A stretch of DNA of 64,000 nt from Archaeoglobus sp. UBA234 (GCA_002494625.1 DACH01000019.1:1-64000); one strand, 5' to 3'. Positions 8,790 through 17,171 are shown, counted from the first letter of the stretch. Program-made: numbers and translations. Notes: generated by a model from the sequence alone, not told the origin.

Positions 8790-9419
8790 ATGGATCTGAT
8801 CGATGTTGTGTTTGAGAGTGTAAATAAGACAGATAAAGTTCTGATTACCTTTCCGGACATATATAGTTTTTATGGAATATCAAAAAAAATATCTGAATAC
8901 TATAAAGACATACTGTGGTTACTGTGGACTGATGCATCGGTTGAGAGGGTCAACCATATGGGTCAGAAATTTGGTTTTCCAACTGATTTCGATGCGGTTA
9001 TAATTGGTTCTGGTAAATCATGTGATTTTCTGAACGAGATTGGCAGAGTGAGGATATCTAACAGCCTATCCGAAGAGTTATCGAATTTTATTTCTGATGA
9101 CGATGTTGCGATTTCAATGGGAATAGATTTTCTGGAGCTTTACAGGTATGACCTTAATTATGCCGTGAGAGCTATAATCGACCAGGAACGAGGGATAATG
9201 TTCAACTGTCTAACATACAATACCCAAAGAAGTGAAGTGGTGGACAGGATTTCAGCATTTCATGACTTCTACATAGAAGTAAAAAAAGATGATGAACCAG
9301 CAATCACCTATCACGCCTATAAAATTAATTTAAGGCACTGTTTGAGAGGGGGGATTGCATATTTCAATGATGTTCTGCCAATACCTGATAAAGAAATAGA
9401 CAGTTATGAACCATTTTAG
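8790..9419 (+). CDS. Hypothetical protein, possibly RecA/KaiC-like fold without P-loop
   Basis: The protein has 209 residues and I do not recognise the family with certainty. The order of hydrophobic strands (KVLITFPDIYSF, ILWLLWTD, FDAVIIGSG, VAISMGIDFLELY, GIMFNCLTYN, HDFYIEVKK) resembles the RecA/KaiC core used by archaeal signalling proteins. There is no GxxxxGK[ST] motif, so ATP binding in the usual way is unlikely. No membrane segments or signal peptide are present. It follows the chemotaxis operon and could be a non-catalytic signalling partner, but that is inference from position only. Confidence 0.6.
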   Translation: MDLIDVVFESVNKTDKVLITFPDIYSFYGISKKISEYYKDILWLLWTDASVERVNHMGQKFGFPTDFDAVIIGSGKSCDFLNEIGRVRISNSLSEELSNFISDDDVAISMGIDFLELYRYDLNYAVRAIIDQERGIMFNCLTYNTQRSEVVDRISAFHDFYIEVKKDDEPAITYHAYKINLRHCLRGGIAYFNDVLPIPDKEIDSYEPF

Positions 9420-9471
9420 AGAGTTTTTATTGTCTTTGAACTTATGTGGTACTTAGCCACCGATTCAATTT

Positions 9472-9792
9472 TTAAGGTTCAGTTTTTTCAGCCTTTGGTA
9501 AAGCTTTGTTTATCTCCTCCAGCAACACATCATCTTCCTTCCCCTCGGGATCAATTCCGAGGTCACGGGCAATTTTTTCTAGTTTGGTTCTTTTTTCAGT
9601 CTGGGTGTATTTACCTTCGGCAAGATCCTTTTCAAATCTTCTCAGCTCAATTTCTGCCTCTCTCTGAGCTTTTTTGAATTCACCCATGCTTTTACCAAGG
9701 CTTCTTGCGAGTTCAGGCAGTTTACTCGCTCCGAACAGCAGAAAAGCTATAATCAGGATTGCAAGCAGCTCATTCGGTCCTACAGAAAACAT
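9472..9792 (-). CDS. tatA: Sec-independent translocase protein TatA
   Basis: This 106-residue protein has one N-terminal membrane helix (MFSVGPNELLAILIIAFLLFG). The Tat hinge LLFGASKLPELARSLG and a basic/acidic amphipathic helix (KSMGEFKKAQREAE) follow, then a charged tail. It forms the pore-like part of twin-arginine export of folded proteins. A GGAGGTG ribosome site precedes the ATG. It is the last gene of a four-gene minus-strand group and pairs with the TatA/B-like gene just upstream. No TatC is in the window. Confidence 0.9.
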   Translation of the reverse strand: MFSVGPNELLAILIIAFLLFGASKLPELARSLGKSMGEFKKAQREAEIELRRFEKDLAEGKYTQTEKRTKLEKIARDLGIDPEGKEDDVLLEEINKALPKAEKTEP

Positions 9793-9882
9793 CCATACAC
9801 CTCCACACCTTTTAAATCCAGACAGATTTTAAATCTTCCTCTGATTTCAATTATTTTAATCTTTCTTTCAACTTTTCTTTCA

Positions 9883-10233
9883 TTAATCTTTCTCTCCTTC
9901 ATTCTCCTGTTTTACTTCCCGATTCTTTATTTCTTTTGGTAGATCATCATCCGAATCCATCAAAAGTCTCTTTATGTTCTCATCCATTTCAAGTTTTTTT
10001 GGTTCCAGTTCAGATTTGATTATCTCATCGATATTTTTTCTTGAGAGTAGATCAAGCAAATCCTTATCCGGTAATTTGTATCCATACAGAACTTCCAGTT
10101 CAAATCTCTTTCTGGCTTTTTTATACTCTGCATAAAGCCTTCCAAGTGTTCTGAATATTTCGGGCAGTCTTTCAGGTCCGAGAAGAATGATTGCGAGAAT
10201 TACAATTATGCCAAGCTCGCCCCAACCAAACAT
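9883..10233 (-). CDS. TatA/TatB-like protein
   Basis: This 116-residue protein has the N-terminal helix MFGWGELGIIVILAIILLG, hinge PERLPEIFRTLGRLYAEYKKA and a long acidic tail. The Glu in WGELG and the GPERLPE hinge are closer to TatB than to TatA, but archaeal Tat systems usually lack true TatB, so the subclass is uncertain. It has no clear ribosome site and lies 11 bases after the YbjQ-family stop, so translation is probably coupled. It likely works with the adjacent TatA in exporting folded, often cofactor-bearing, proteins. Confidence 0.85.
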   Translation of the reverse strand: MFGWGELGIIVILAIILLGPERLPEIFRTLGRLYAEYKKARKRFELEVLYGYKLPDKDLLDLLSRKNIDEIIKSELEPKKLEMDENIKRLLMDSDDDLPKEIKNREVKQENEGEKD

Positions 10234-10244
10234 ATTATCGCAAT

Positions 10245-10565
10245 TCAGACCTTTTTCAGTTTTACGGCAGTTCCATAGGCAAGAAGCTCAGCTGCTCCAG
10301 CCATTGTTTGGGAAGTTGCAAAGCGAACGTTTACAACTGCATCGGCTCCAAGCTTCTCTGCTTCTTTGACCATCCTGTTCAGAGCCTCTTTTCTTGCATC
10401 TGAAAGCATCTCTGTGTATTCCTGGAGTTCTCCTCCGACTATGTTCTTCAAACCAGCAAGAATATCCTTACCTATGTGTTTCGCTCTGACAGTATTGCCC
10501 GTTACAACTCCGATTATCTCCTCGATTTCATAACCCGGTACAAATTCGGTGTTTGTTACTATCAT
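10245..10565 (-). CDS. YbjQ / UPF0145 family protein
   Basis: This 106-residue protein is recognisable by the family sequence: strand IVTNTEFVPGYEIEEIIGVVTGNTVRA, then helix EALNRMVKEAEKLGADAVVNVRF and a final GTAVKLKK. The family forms pentameric rings; its role is unknown, with heavy-metal-binding proposals in annotations. The frame is open ten codons further upstream, but the ATG at 10565 follows an AGAGGTG ribosome site and gives the usual N-terminus. It is cotranscribed with the two Tat genes. Confidence 0.9.
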   Translation of the reverse strand: MIVTNTEFVPGYEIEEIIGVVTGNTVRAKHIGKDILAGLKNIVGGELQEYTEMLSDARKEALNRMVKEAEKLGADAVVNVRFATSQTMAGAAELLAYGTAVKLKKV

Positions 10566-10637
10566 ACTGACACCTCTATGTTCTATAATCCTCAAGATTA
10601 TAAACTTTGTCGGGCTTTTCTGCCTTGGTAAAGGATT

Positions 10638-10835
10638 TCATTTACATTCCCCCTGATATTCTCCTTCTATGATTTCCTCTCTTTTTCTGAAAATAATTAG
10701 TCCAGTTCCTATAGCTATCAAGATTCCAGAATAGAGGAGAATGAAGGCCAATTTTAAGCCAATCACTCCAAGCAGTAATCCTGTAGAAATGAAGAACATA
10801 CCCCATCTGGTCTGACTTCTCATGGAACTAATCAT
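10638..10835 (-). CDS. Small two-helix membrane protein
   Basis: This 65-residue protein has two hydrophobic segments (MFFISTGLLLGVIGLKLAF and LLYSGILIAIGTGLIIF), followed by a charged tail rich in Glu (KREEIIEGEYQGECK). A GAGGTG site lies 9 bases before the ATG. It is first in the minus-strand group leading to the YbjQ-like and Tat genes. I do not recognise the family. Confidence 0.7.
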   Translation of the reverse strand: MISSMRSQTRWGMFFISTGLLLGVIGLKLAFILLYSGILIAIGTGLIIFRKREEIIEGEYQGECK

Positions 10836-10900
10836 TTCCTTGACACCTCATAAATGTATTTAAACTGTTCTTTTACCATACATCGGCTTTAGACATCCGA

Positions 10901-10911
10901 TATATTTTTAT
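10901..10911 (+). promoter_or_regulatory. TATA element of the ilvE operon
   Basis: TATATTTTTAT lies about 40 bases before the ATG of ilvE, in the divergent gap with the minus-strand Tat group. A short leader would include the GGTG at 10935-10938. The element is AT-rich against a mixed background, and no other TATA candidate is as close. Confidence 0.45.
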
Positions 10912-10945
10912 AGGTGTCATCATTTGTTAATTTCGGTGTAATCCC

Positions 10946-11818
10946 ATGGGCTTGGTCTATATTAACGGGGAATTTGTTCCTGAAGAGGAAGCAAAGGTTA
11001 GCGTCTTTGACCATGGATTTCTCTATGGTGATGGAGTTTTCGAGGGAATCAGGGCGTATAATGGGAGGGTGTTTAAATTAAAGGAGCATATTGACAGACT
11101 TTACGACTCGGCGAAGGTAATTGACCTCAGAATACCTGTTTCAAAGAATGAGTTTCAGGAAATTATTCTGGAAACTCTCAGAAGGAACAATTTAAGGGAT
11201 GCATACATTAGACCGATTGTCACGAGAGGCATCGGAGATCTCGGTCTCGATCCTCGAAAATGCCCTAACCCGAACATCATTGTTATAACACAGGAATGGG
11301 GGAAGCTTTACGGAGATCTTTATGAGAAGGGATTGAAAGCTGTGACAGTTTGCATAAGGAGAAATGCTATCGATGCTTTACCTCCGAGCATAAAGTCGAT
11401 GAACTACCTCAACAACATCCTCGCAAAGATCGAAGCCAATGCAAAGGGTGGAGATGAAGCAATATTTCTCGATTCCAATGGTTACCTCTCTGAGGGGAGT
11501 GGAGACAATATCTTTATTGTAAAAGATGGTGAGATAATGACACCTCCCACCCTGAACAATCTGAGGGGAATTACAAGAGCCGTAACAATTGAGTTAATTC
11601 AGAAGGAAGGGATTCCGTTCAAAGAAATTAATCTTGGACTCTATGATCTTTATTCTGCTGATGAGGTGTTTGTTACAGGTACAGCAGCAGAAATAGCTCC
11701 GATTACAGTCATAGATGGTAGAGCAGTTGGAGATGGTAAGCCCGGGAAAATTACGAAAAAGCTTATGGAAGAGTTCAGAAAGCTGACAGAAAGTGAGGGA
11801 ACACCAATTTACGAATGA
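10946..11818 (+). CDS. ilvE: Branched-chain amino acid aminotransferase
   Basis: This 290-residue class IV aminotransferase transfers the amino group between glutamate and the keto acids of Val, Leu and Ile. Visible hallmarks are the start VYINGEFVPEEEAKVSVFDHGFLYGDGVFEGI, the PLP lysine in SIKSMNYLNNILA, EGSGDNIFIVKDG, the TLNNLRGITR phosphate-binding turn, and EVFVTGTAAEIAPI. The length is normal. The stop overlaps the next ATG as ATGA, making an amino acid operon ilvE-ACT-hom-peptidase. I remember the same order in Archaeoglobus fulgidus. Confidence 0.95.
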   Translation: MGLVYINGEFVPEEEAKVSVFDHGFLYGDGVFEGIRAYNGRVFKLKEHIDRLYDSAKVIDLRIPVSKNEFQEIILETLRRNNLRDAYIRPIVTRGIGDLGLDPRKCPNPNIIVITQEWGKLYGDLYEKGLKAVTVCIRRNAIDALPPSIKSMNYLNNILAKIEANAKGGDEAIFLDSNGYLSEGSGDNIFIVKDGEIMTPPTLNNLRGITRAVTIELIQKEGIPFKEINLGLYDLYSADEVFVTGTAAEIAPITVIDGRAVGDGKPGKITKKLMEEFRKLTESEGTPIYE

Positions 11819-12336
11819 GTATTATGGCAGTAATTTCAGTAGTTGTTGAGCTTCAGGATAAACCCGGACAGCTTTTGAAGGCACTTGAACCAATATCGAG
11901 GGAAGGAGGAAATATACTCAGCATCATCCATCAGAGGGACAAAATGACCCCGCTGAAAAAAGTACCCGTTGAGATCTCTTTCTCAGTTGATAATCAAAAA
12001 ACAGCTCTTAGAATTCTTAATAGGTTAAGGGAAGAGGGACTGAGTGTCAAGAGCTTCAATGAAGTCAGATTGCTGGCAACAACTTCAGTTATGATAATTG
12101 GACATATTGTTAAAACGGACTTGAGCGACACAATAAACAGAATCGATTCCACTGGCTTTGCAGAAGTTGTTGATATGGAAATAACGATGCCTGAAGTCAA
12201 TAAACCCTCAACAGCCATGATAACAATTTCGGCAACGGGAAAAGAGAAGCTTGAAGAGGCGCTCGAAATACTGAAAAGTGTTTGTAGAGACAAGCATCTA
12301 CTTCTTATTGAACCTGTGAATGAGGAGCTATCATGA
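11815..12336 (+). CDS. Double ACT-domain amino acid-binding protein
   Basis: This 173-residue protein has a first ACT domain in residues 1-80 (VVVELQDKPGQLLKALEPISREGGNI). A second ACT-like ligand-binding domain lies in 85-165 (VMIIGHIVKTDLSDTINRIDS). It has no catalytic domain. Wedged between ilvE and homoserine dehydrogenase and overlapping ilvE by ATGA, it is most simply a regulatory subunit giving feedback by threonine or a branched-chain amino acid to homoserine dehydrogenase, which here lacks an ACT domain of its own. That pairing is inference. Confidence 0.85.
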   Translation: MSIMAVISVVVELQDKPGQLLKALEPISREGGNILSIIHQRDKMTPLKKVPVEISFSVDNQKTALRILNRLREEGLSVKSFNEVRLLATTSVMIIGHIVKTDLSDTINRIDSTGFAEVVDMEITMPEVNKPSTAMITISATGKEKLEEALEILKSVCRDKHLLLIEPVNEELS

Positions 12337-12360
12337 TCTCGCTTTTTGAAGGGGATATTC

Positions 12361-13356
12361 ATGATTAACATCATCCTGATTGGATTCGGAGCTGTTGGAC
12401 AGGGTGTAGCTGAGCTTCTATACAGGAAAAAAAGTGAGATAGAACGACTAATCGGTAAATACAGGGTTGTGGCAGTTTGTGATTCGAAAGGATCTGTAAT
12501 TGATGAGAATGGACTGAGAATTCCTGATGTTATTGAGAGAAAGAAAAAAGGAGCTTTCGATGGCAAAAAATCCATTGAAGTTATTGAAACATTGGATTAC
12601 GATCTTATGATAGAGGTAACAACTACCGATGTTCACTCTGGTGAGCCGGGTTTAACTCACATCAGACAGGCACTGGAAAGAGGGGTGAATGTCGTAACAT
12701 CCAACAAGGGGCCGTTAGTGGTAGCATTCTCTGAGCTAAACAGAATGGCTGAGAAAAAGGGTTTAAGATTGATGTACGAGGCTACTGCAGGTGGAGCAAT
12801 GCCTCTTATCAAACTCGCTAAAAACGATCTTGCGGGGAATGAGATCCTCTTTATTAAAGGAGTTCTCAACGGAACATGTAATTACATTTTATCAAGAATG
12901 GAGAAGGAGAGGATGACCTATTCTCAGGTGCTGGTAGAGGCTCAGGAACTCAACATTGCCGAGGCAGATCCTACTTATGATGTCGAGGGAATAGATGCTG
13001 CTGCAAAACTTGTAATTCTTGCAAACTCACTCATGGAGATGGATTCATGTTTCAGGGATGTGGAGATAAGGGGAATAACCGAGATAACACCTGAAGCTTT
13101 TGAAGTGGCTTCCACCAGAAATTACACAATAAGGTTAATTGCAGAGGCAAACAGAGAGAAGAGAATACTTAAAGTCTCCCCAAGACTTGTGCCATTTCAC
13201 CACCCTCTTGCGATCAGGGGTACGATGAATGCAGCTCTGATAAAGACTGATCTCGCGGGCGATGTTGTTGTGATGGGTAGAGGAGCAGGAAAGTACGAGA
13301 CTGCAAGTGCCATTATTTCAGACATGGTTGAGATTTATAGGAAGAGGTATGAGTGA
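12361..13356 (+). CDS. hom: Homoserine dehydrogenase
   Basis: This 331-residue NAD(P)-dependent enzyme reduces aspartate semialdehyde to homoserine for Thr, Met and Ile. The Rossmann glycine pattern is at the start (IGFGAVGQGVAELL). Substrate residues are in TSNKGPLV, YEATAGGAMPLI, LNGTCNYILSRM and AEADPTYDVEGIDAAAKL. The ATG at 12361 follows GAAGGGG and is preferred over TTG 12346. The catalytic part ends without the C-terminal ACT domain present in many bacterial forms, which fits the separate ACT protein encoded just before it. Confidence 0.95.
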   Translation: MINIILIGFGAVGQGVAELLYRKKSEIERLIGKYRVVAVCDSKGSVIDENGLRIPDVIERKKKGAFDGKKSIEVIETLDYDLMIEVTTTDVHSGEPGLTHIRQALERGVNVVTSNKGPLVVAFSELNRMAEKKGLRLMYEATAGGAMPLIKLAKNDLAGNEILFIKGVLNGTCNYILSRMEKERMTYSQVLVEAQELNIAEADPTYDVEGIDAAAKLVILANSLMEMDSCFRDVEIRGITEITPEAFEVASTRNYTIRLIAEANREKRILKVSPRLVPFHHPLAIRGTMNAALIKTDLAGDVVVMGRGAGKYETASAIISDMVEIYRKRYE

Positions 13357-14120
13357 TGTTCACCGGATATACTGCTGTCATAGTTCTCAAATATCTATTG
13401 ACATCAGCTTTTCTCCTTCGGGCATGCATAATGGATCTGAAAGAAAGGAGGGTACCCAACAGGCTGTGGAAGTACATGGTTATTGTATTATTACCACTTG
13501 AAGTATTTGAATTTCTCAATTATGGTTTCTTTGACCTGATATTTGGAGTCATTCAGTTTGTTCTTGTATTTGCTCTTGCCTATGGGCTCTACTATATTGG
13601 AGCCTATGGTGGAGCAGATGCAAAGGCATTGATGGTTTTATCATTTCTCTTTCCAGTATATCCTGTTTTGAGGGTCGGATCAGTAACTGTACCTTACCTC
13701 AACACTGGATTTGGAGTTTTCGCCTTCTCTGTACTTTCAAACTCAGTTATTGCTGCTCCAGCTCTTGTTCTCGTTCTTTTCCTCAGGAATCTTATAAAAG
13801 AGGGTATAAAAAATTTGAGAGAGAATATCTTTTACTATTTCATTGGTTATCGAGTTGATGTGGATGCTATACCGAGATTTCACAACCTGCTCGAGTATAT
13901 TGATGTAAAGGGAAAGATCGTAAGACTGAGAAGGGGCATTGAACCGGATGAGGCAATCCTTTACAGGCTCAAAAAAGCGCATGAAAAAGGCAAAATCAGC
14001 AGAGTATGGGTTACTCCAGGCTTACCCTTTCTAATTTTTATAACAGCCGGGTTTTTCATAGCAATTTTTCTCGGAAATCTTTTATTTGAACTAATTTCTA
14101 TTTTTCTGAGCCTTTTTTAG
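13356..14120 (+). CDS. Archaeal prepilin/prearchaellin peptidase (A24 family)
   Basis: This 254-residue membrane aspartic peptidase removes class III signal peptides from pilins or archaellins. The two catalytic aspartates are visible: in IMDLKERRVPNRLW near residue 26 and in GGADAKALM near 88. Around six hydrophobic helices surround a cytoplasmic loop (residues 150-210). The start codon shares TGATG with the hom stop. The family members are FlaK and PibD/EppA types; which one cannot be decided without the substrates, and no pilin gene is adjacent. Confidence 0.88.
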   Translation: MFTGYTAVIVLKYLLTSAFLLRACIMDLKERRVPNRLWKYMVIVLLPLEVFEFLNYGFFDLIFGVIQFVLVFALAYGLYYIGAYGGADAKALMVLSFLFPVYPVLRVGSVTVPYLNTGFGVFAFSVLSNSVIAAPALVLVLFLRNLIKEGIKNLRENIFYYFIGYRVDVDAIPRFHNLLEYIDVKGKIVRLRRGIEPDEAILYRLKKAHEKGKISRVWVTPGLPFLIFITAGFFIAIFLGNLLFELISIFLSLF

Positions 14121-14181
14121 GTATATCTTTTTAGATCTATAATGTTCCTGAATACTGTTTTTTGAGCAAGTTATTTTCAAT

Positions 14182-15051
14182 TCAGTTTTTTGCTCTGCAG
14201 AACCTACCGTCAGTCTCCTTAATTTCACCCTTTCTTCTAAGAATTTCAAGGTGTTTTATAATCATGTTCCTTTCGAAAAAATCGAGAATTTCTTTTGCAT
14301 AAGGTTTTTTGCCGTAGAATGGAGAAATTTCCACGATTTCTTCTACTGTTTTGCCATTAGAACCATCCAAGATTTCAAGAATCTTTCTTTCTCTATCCTC
14401 AAATACCTGGATATACCTGTCAATCAACCTTTCAGCTTCATCTCTTTTAACAGGATTTCTGTGGGATGAAATGAATATTTCAAAATCGATTTTTTTAACA
14501 TCTTCAATGCTTTTTCTGAAGAGTTCCGGGTCACTTTCTGGATTTCCATACCATGGTCCGAAACCAGTCAAATCGATATCTGCCCCGTAGAGGATCCTGC
14601 CATCGATGAGGAAAACATGCATGTCCATTGTATGTCCGGGAAGTTTGATCGCTTCAATTTCAGGCTCTTTATTTAAAATCTCACCGTCACCATATTTTTC
14701 TGACTGAAAGGATTTCATGCCTGTAGTACTGATTATAAAAAACTTCCATATCTCAGCAAGCTCCTTTCCCACAAACCTGAGTGCAAGCGAATCGAGGCTT
14801 GTATCAAACCCTTCTGGAGAAAAAACCTTTTTATGCTTCTCGTTGAAAATCCAGGAGCCGCTTGAGTGATCGGGGTGATTGTGGGAAAATACAAGTTTTT
14901 TTGCTTTTCTCTCAAGCTCACCTACAACAGTAGTTCCCGCACCTGCATCTATCAAAACATCATCAACAAGGAGACAGTTGCAGTAGGGAAATTTACCTCT
15001 GTTCTCGCCTTCAATGAAATATATGTCTCTTTCGATTTTTTGAACCTTCAC
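14182..15051 (-). CDS. MBL-fold metallohydrolase
   Basis: This 289-residue protein has the metallo-beta-lactamase fold. The metal site is at KKLVFSHNHPDHSSG (HxHxDH), with a later His in KLPGHTMDMHVFLIDG, Asp in ILYGADIDLTGFGPWYG and His in FISSHRNP. A helical C-terminal tail (from about 215) is shared with the paralogue at 28.7 kb. The substrate is unknown; glyoxalase-II-like or lactonase-like hydrolysis is possible. It has its own short upstream gap and convergently faces the prepilin peptidase gene. Confidence 0.85.
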   Translation of the reverse strand: MKVQKIERDIYFIEGENRGKFPYCNCLLVDDVLIDAGAGTTVVGELERKAKKLVFSHNHPDHSSGSWIFNEKHKKVFSPEGFDTSLDSLALRFVGKELAEIWKFFIISTTGMKSFQSEKYGDGEILNKEPEIEAIKLPGHTMDMHVFLIDGRILYGADIDLTGFGPWYGNPESDPELFRKSIEDVKKIDFEIFISSHRNPVKRDEAERLIDRYIQVFEDRERKILEILDGSNGKTVEEIVEISPFYGKKPYAKEILDFFERNMIIKHLEILRRKGEIKETDGRFCRAKN

Positions 15052-15182
15052 AGAAAAATGTAGTAAAAACTGAATTAATCTTTTTCCGTTTCACCTTTCT
15101 TTGTGCGTAGGTTTCTGAAGGGAATATCTTTCAGAAAATTTTTGTATTATTGTGTTAACAATATCCATCTGGAGGTGTGATG

Positions 15183-15602
15183 ATGAGACCCCTTGGTGTA
15201 ACTGTACTCGCCCTGCTGTATGGTATCGGAGGTGTTCTGTCGCTGATAAGTGGGGCTATGATGCTTGCCATAGCACCATCGCTTATGAAACCCTTTGGAA
15301 TGTACGAGTACATGGGAGGAATAATGGGTGGACTGAGTATAATGTACTTCGTATTTGGAGCAATAGGGATTGTAATCGCTTATGGATTATGGAATCTGAG
15401 AAACTGGGCAAGAATTGCTGTTATAGTTCTGAGTGTACTCGGTATAATCTGGAGTCTTGGAGTTATCAGCGTAATGATGGGAGTTTCAGCAAGTCTTGGA
15501 ATTTCAGGAGTGGAAGTGACTGTTATGTCAGGCATTGTGGGGATTGCAATTTATGGTGCGATTATCTGGTACATGCTCAGGGTGAGAGAGGCTTTTTCTT
15601 AG
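15183..15602 (+). CDS. Small four-helix membrane protein
   Basis: This 139-residue integral membrane protein has four hydrophobic helices: VTVLALLYGIGGVLSLISG, then IMYFVFGAIGIVIAYGLW, then IAVIVLSVLGIIWSLGVIS, then GIVGIAIYGAIIWYML. The start Met cluster MMM is resolved by GGAGGTG at 15171-15177, best spaced to the ATG at 15183. It resembles small DUF2127-type membrane proteins in its pattern, but I cannot name the family. It is monocistronic. Confidence 0.7.
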   Translation: MRPLGVTVLALLYGIGGVLSLISGAMMLAIAPSLMKPFGMYEYMGGIMGGLSIMYFVFGAIGIVIAYGLWNLRNWARIAVIVLSVLGIIWSLGVISVMMGVSASLGISGVEVTVMSGIVGIAIYGAIIWYMLRVREAFS

Positions 15603-15692
15603 ATGATTTTATCTATTTTCTTTATTTCTTCGTTTATTATGTCAATTGAGGTATTGTGTTTGTAATGTACCCGACGAGAACATTTAAATACA

Positions 15693-15708
15693 TATACGAA
15701 TACGTATA
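15693..15708. promoter_or_regulatory. Inverted-repeat operator of vapBC
   Basis: A perfect inverted repeat TATACG-AATA-CGTATA lies 4 bases before the vapB ATG and directly after the TATA box CATTTAAATAC (15681-15691). Toxin-antitoxin operons are normally repressed by the antitoxin binding such dyads, and the antitoxin here is a ribbon-helix-helix protein that reads short inverted repeats. Confidence 0.6.
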
Positions 15709-15711
15709 ATT

Positions 15712-15960
15712 ATGAAAGTTGTTCCAGTCAGATTGGATGATAGAAAACTGAAAGATTTAGATATGCTCGTCAAAGTGGGCATATACAAAAATAGGAGTGA
15801 TGCTTTAAGAAAAATAATAGAAAACGGAATGAGAAAAGTTGAAGCTGAAATCGAATATCTTAAAAAAATTGATGCGATTGTTGATAGAATAATCGACTCC
15901 GACCTCAATTTTGGTGGAGTGTTGAGGAAATCACTGGAAGAGGGGAGAGATAGATGGTAG
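15712..15960 (+). CDS. vapB: Ribbon-helix-helix antitoxin (VapB-like)
   Basis: This 82-residue protein has an N-terminal ribbon-helix-helix domain (VVPVRLDDRKLKDLDMLVKVGIYKNRSDALRKII), and its C-terminal helix and tail would wrap the toxin. The DNA-binding strand is KVVPVRL. It overlaps the PIN toxin gene by 7 bases, the typical coupled arrangement. It is the probable autorepressor acting on the dyad just upstream. Confidence 0.88.
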   Translation: MKVVPVRLDDRKLKDLDMLVKVGIYKNRSDALRKIIENGMRKVEAEIEYLKKIDAIVDRIIDSDLNFGGVLRKSLEEGRDRW

Positions 15961-16445
15961 TATATATCGATACGAGTGTAATAGTGTCAGCCATCGATAG
16001 AGGAGATGAAAGAAACAGGGATGCCGACAAATTTCTTTTAAGAGAGAAGGAAAAGGTAATCTCTCCCCTCGTGTTGATTGAAATTTTTTCGGTAGTTTCG
16101 AGGAATTCTGATAGATTAATATCTGGACTTGACTTAGAAATTAATGAAGAGGACTTACCTGCAGTAATCACAAGATTGGGTGTGAAAAAATATGAGTTAA
16201 ATCTTCTCTACTCTTTTGATAAGGAATTCACAATATTTGGGGAAGTTCCGGCTGAAATTAAGCTCGCATTCACACTTGCACCAAAATTAAAGCTTAGAAC
16301 TTTGGATTTACTGCATTTAAGCAATGCGTGGAATTTCAAATTAAATGGATACGGTGTGGATGAATTTGCAACTTTTGACAATGGGATTTTAAGAAAGACT
16401 GGTAAGATTGAAGAACTAACAGGTATCAGGGTGATTGAACCTTAA
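15954..16445 (+). CDS. vapC: PIN-domain ribonuclease toxin (VapC-like)
   Basis: This 163-residue PIN domain has acidic metal-binding residues: D6 in VVYIDTSVIVSAID, Glu in SPLVLIEIFSVV, Asp in TLDLLHLSNAW and Asp in FATFDNGIL. PIN toxins cut RNA, often tRNA anticodon loops. It is slightly longer than the usual 130-140 residues because of an insert in the middle (about 60-85). It pairs with the upstream antitoxin, and a tRNA gene lies 300 bases downstream. Confidence 0.88.
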   Translation: MVVYIDTSVIVSAIDRGDERNRDADKFLLREKEKVISPLVLIEIFSVVSRNSDRLISGLDLEINEEDLPAVITRLGVKKYELNLLYSFDKEFTIFGEVPAEIKLAFTLAPKLKLRTLDLLHLSNAWNFKLNGYGVDEFATFDNGILRKTGKIEELTGIRVIEP

Positions 16446-16483
16446 CACCTGGAACCACTCAAAAATATAAAAAATCAAAAAAT

Positions 16484-16681
16484 TTAGCTGAAGGTAACTT
16501 TTCCTCCTGATAGAGCGTTTAGTATGGCAGTCAGGGCACCGAGAATAATCGCCGCAACTATTCCTCCAATGAGATATTTCTTGTCCCCCTCAGTATCTCC
16601 TCTTGCTACATTTATTGCTCCAAAGACTGTTACACCAAATACAGCTATCCAGGCAATCCAGTAATAAAAAATAATTTTAAA
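16484..16681 (-). pseudogene. Small membrane-protein ORF without a recognisable start
   Basis: An open minus-strand frame reads FKIIFYYWIAWIAVFGVTVFG, then a polar loop ARGDTEGDKKY, then a second hydrophobic helix IGGIVAAIILGALTAILNAL, ending GGKVTFS. It looks like a genuine two-helix protein, but an in-frame stop lies just upstream and there is no ATG, GTG or TTG before the first helix. It may be a gene that lost its front, an ATT-started gene, or one with a base error in the A/T-rich stretch 16664-16681. Confidence 0.4.
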
Positions 16682-16741
16682 TTACACCCTAAACCTCAAT
16701 TGGTTCTCAGAATAAGTCGGATTGTTGAACCCATTTGGGAA

Positions 16742-16816
16742 TGGGCCCGGAGGGATTTGAACCCTCGACCGCCCGGTTATGAGCCGGACGCTCTAACCTG
16801 GCTAAGCTACGGGCCC
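16742..16816 (-). tRNA. tRNA with CAT anticodon (Ile2 or elongator Met)
   Basis: A full cloverleaf can be folded on the minus strand. It has acceptor stem GGGCCCG/CGGGCCC with discriminator A, a D arm GCTTAGCCAGGTTAGAGC, and anticodon stem TCCGG/CCGGG around CTCATAA. The T arm is GAGGG-TTCAAAT-CCCTC. It is 75 bases long with no intron and no encoded CCA. A CAT anticodon with this acceptor stem could be the tRNA-Ile2 whose C34 is modified to agmatidine, or elongator tRNA-Met. The sequence alone does not settle it for me. The initiator is less likely. Confidence 0.93.
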
Positions 16817-16859
16817 CCCAATCCCGGCTTTTTATTAATCACTGCTCATCTGAATATAT

Positions 16860-17171
16860 GTCTTTTGGTATGCCTTATAAGGTGCTGTTGGGTTTATTAA
16901 GGTCACAGGTATGAGTAAAATCAGCGCTTTTTATCCGTAAAATCCTCAATAGAACTTATTCAAAAGCTGCCAGAACTTATTGACATATGGGTGGAATTCT
17001 CTCGTTTGATTACTGTTTGTAATTTCTATTTCAGTACGACTGGGAGAGGGTAAAAGAGCCTCAAATTCAAAGAAGGGAGAAGTGAATAGACCTGTTAAAG
17101 ATAATTAACTTGAGGACCAGTATCTCAAAAGTTGTAGAACCAGATTTTGAAGAGAGGTTGAGAATAACTAT
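16860..17171. other. Non-coding gap after the tRNA
   Basis: Roughly 310 bases without a convincing reading frame on either strand. A/T-rich runs follow the tRNA end (GCTTTTTATTAATC is the region upstream of its 5' end). I see no repeat, RNA fold or promoter that I can defend. Confidence 0.5.
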
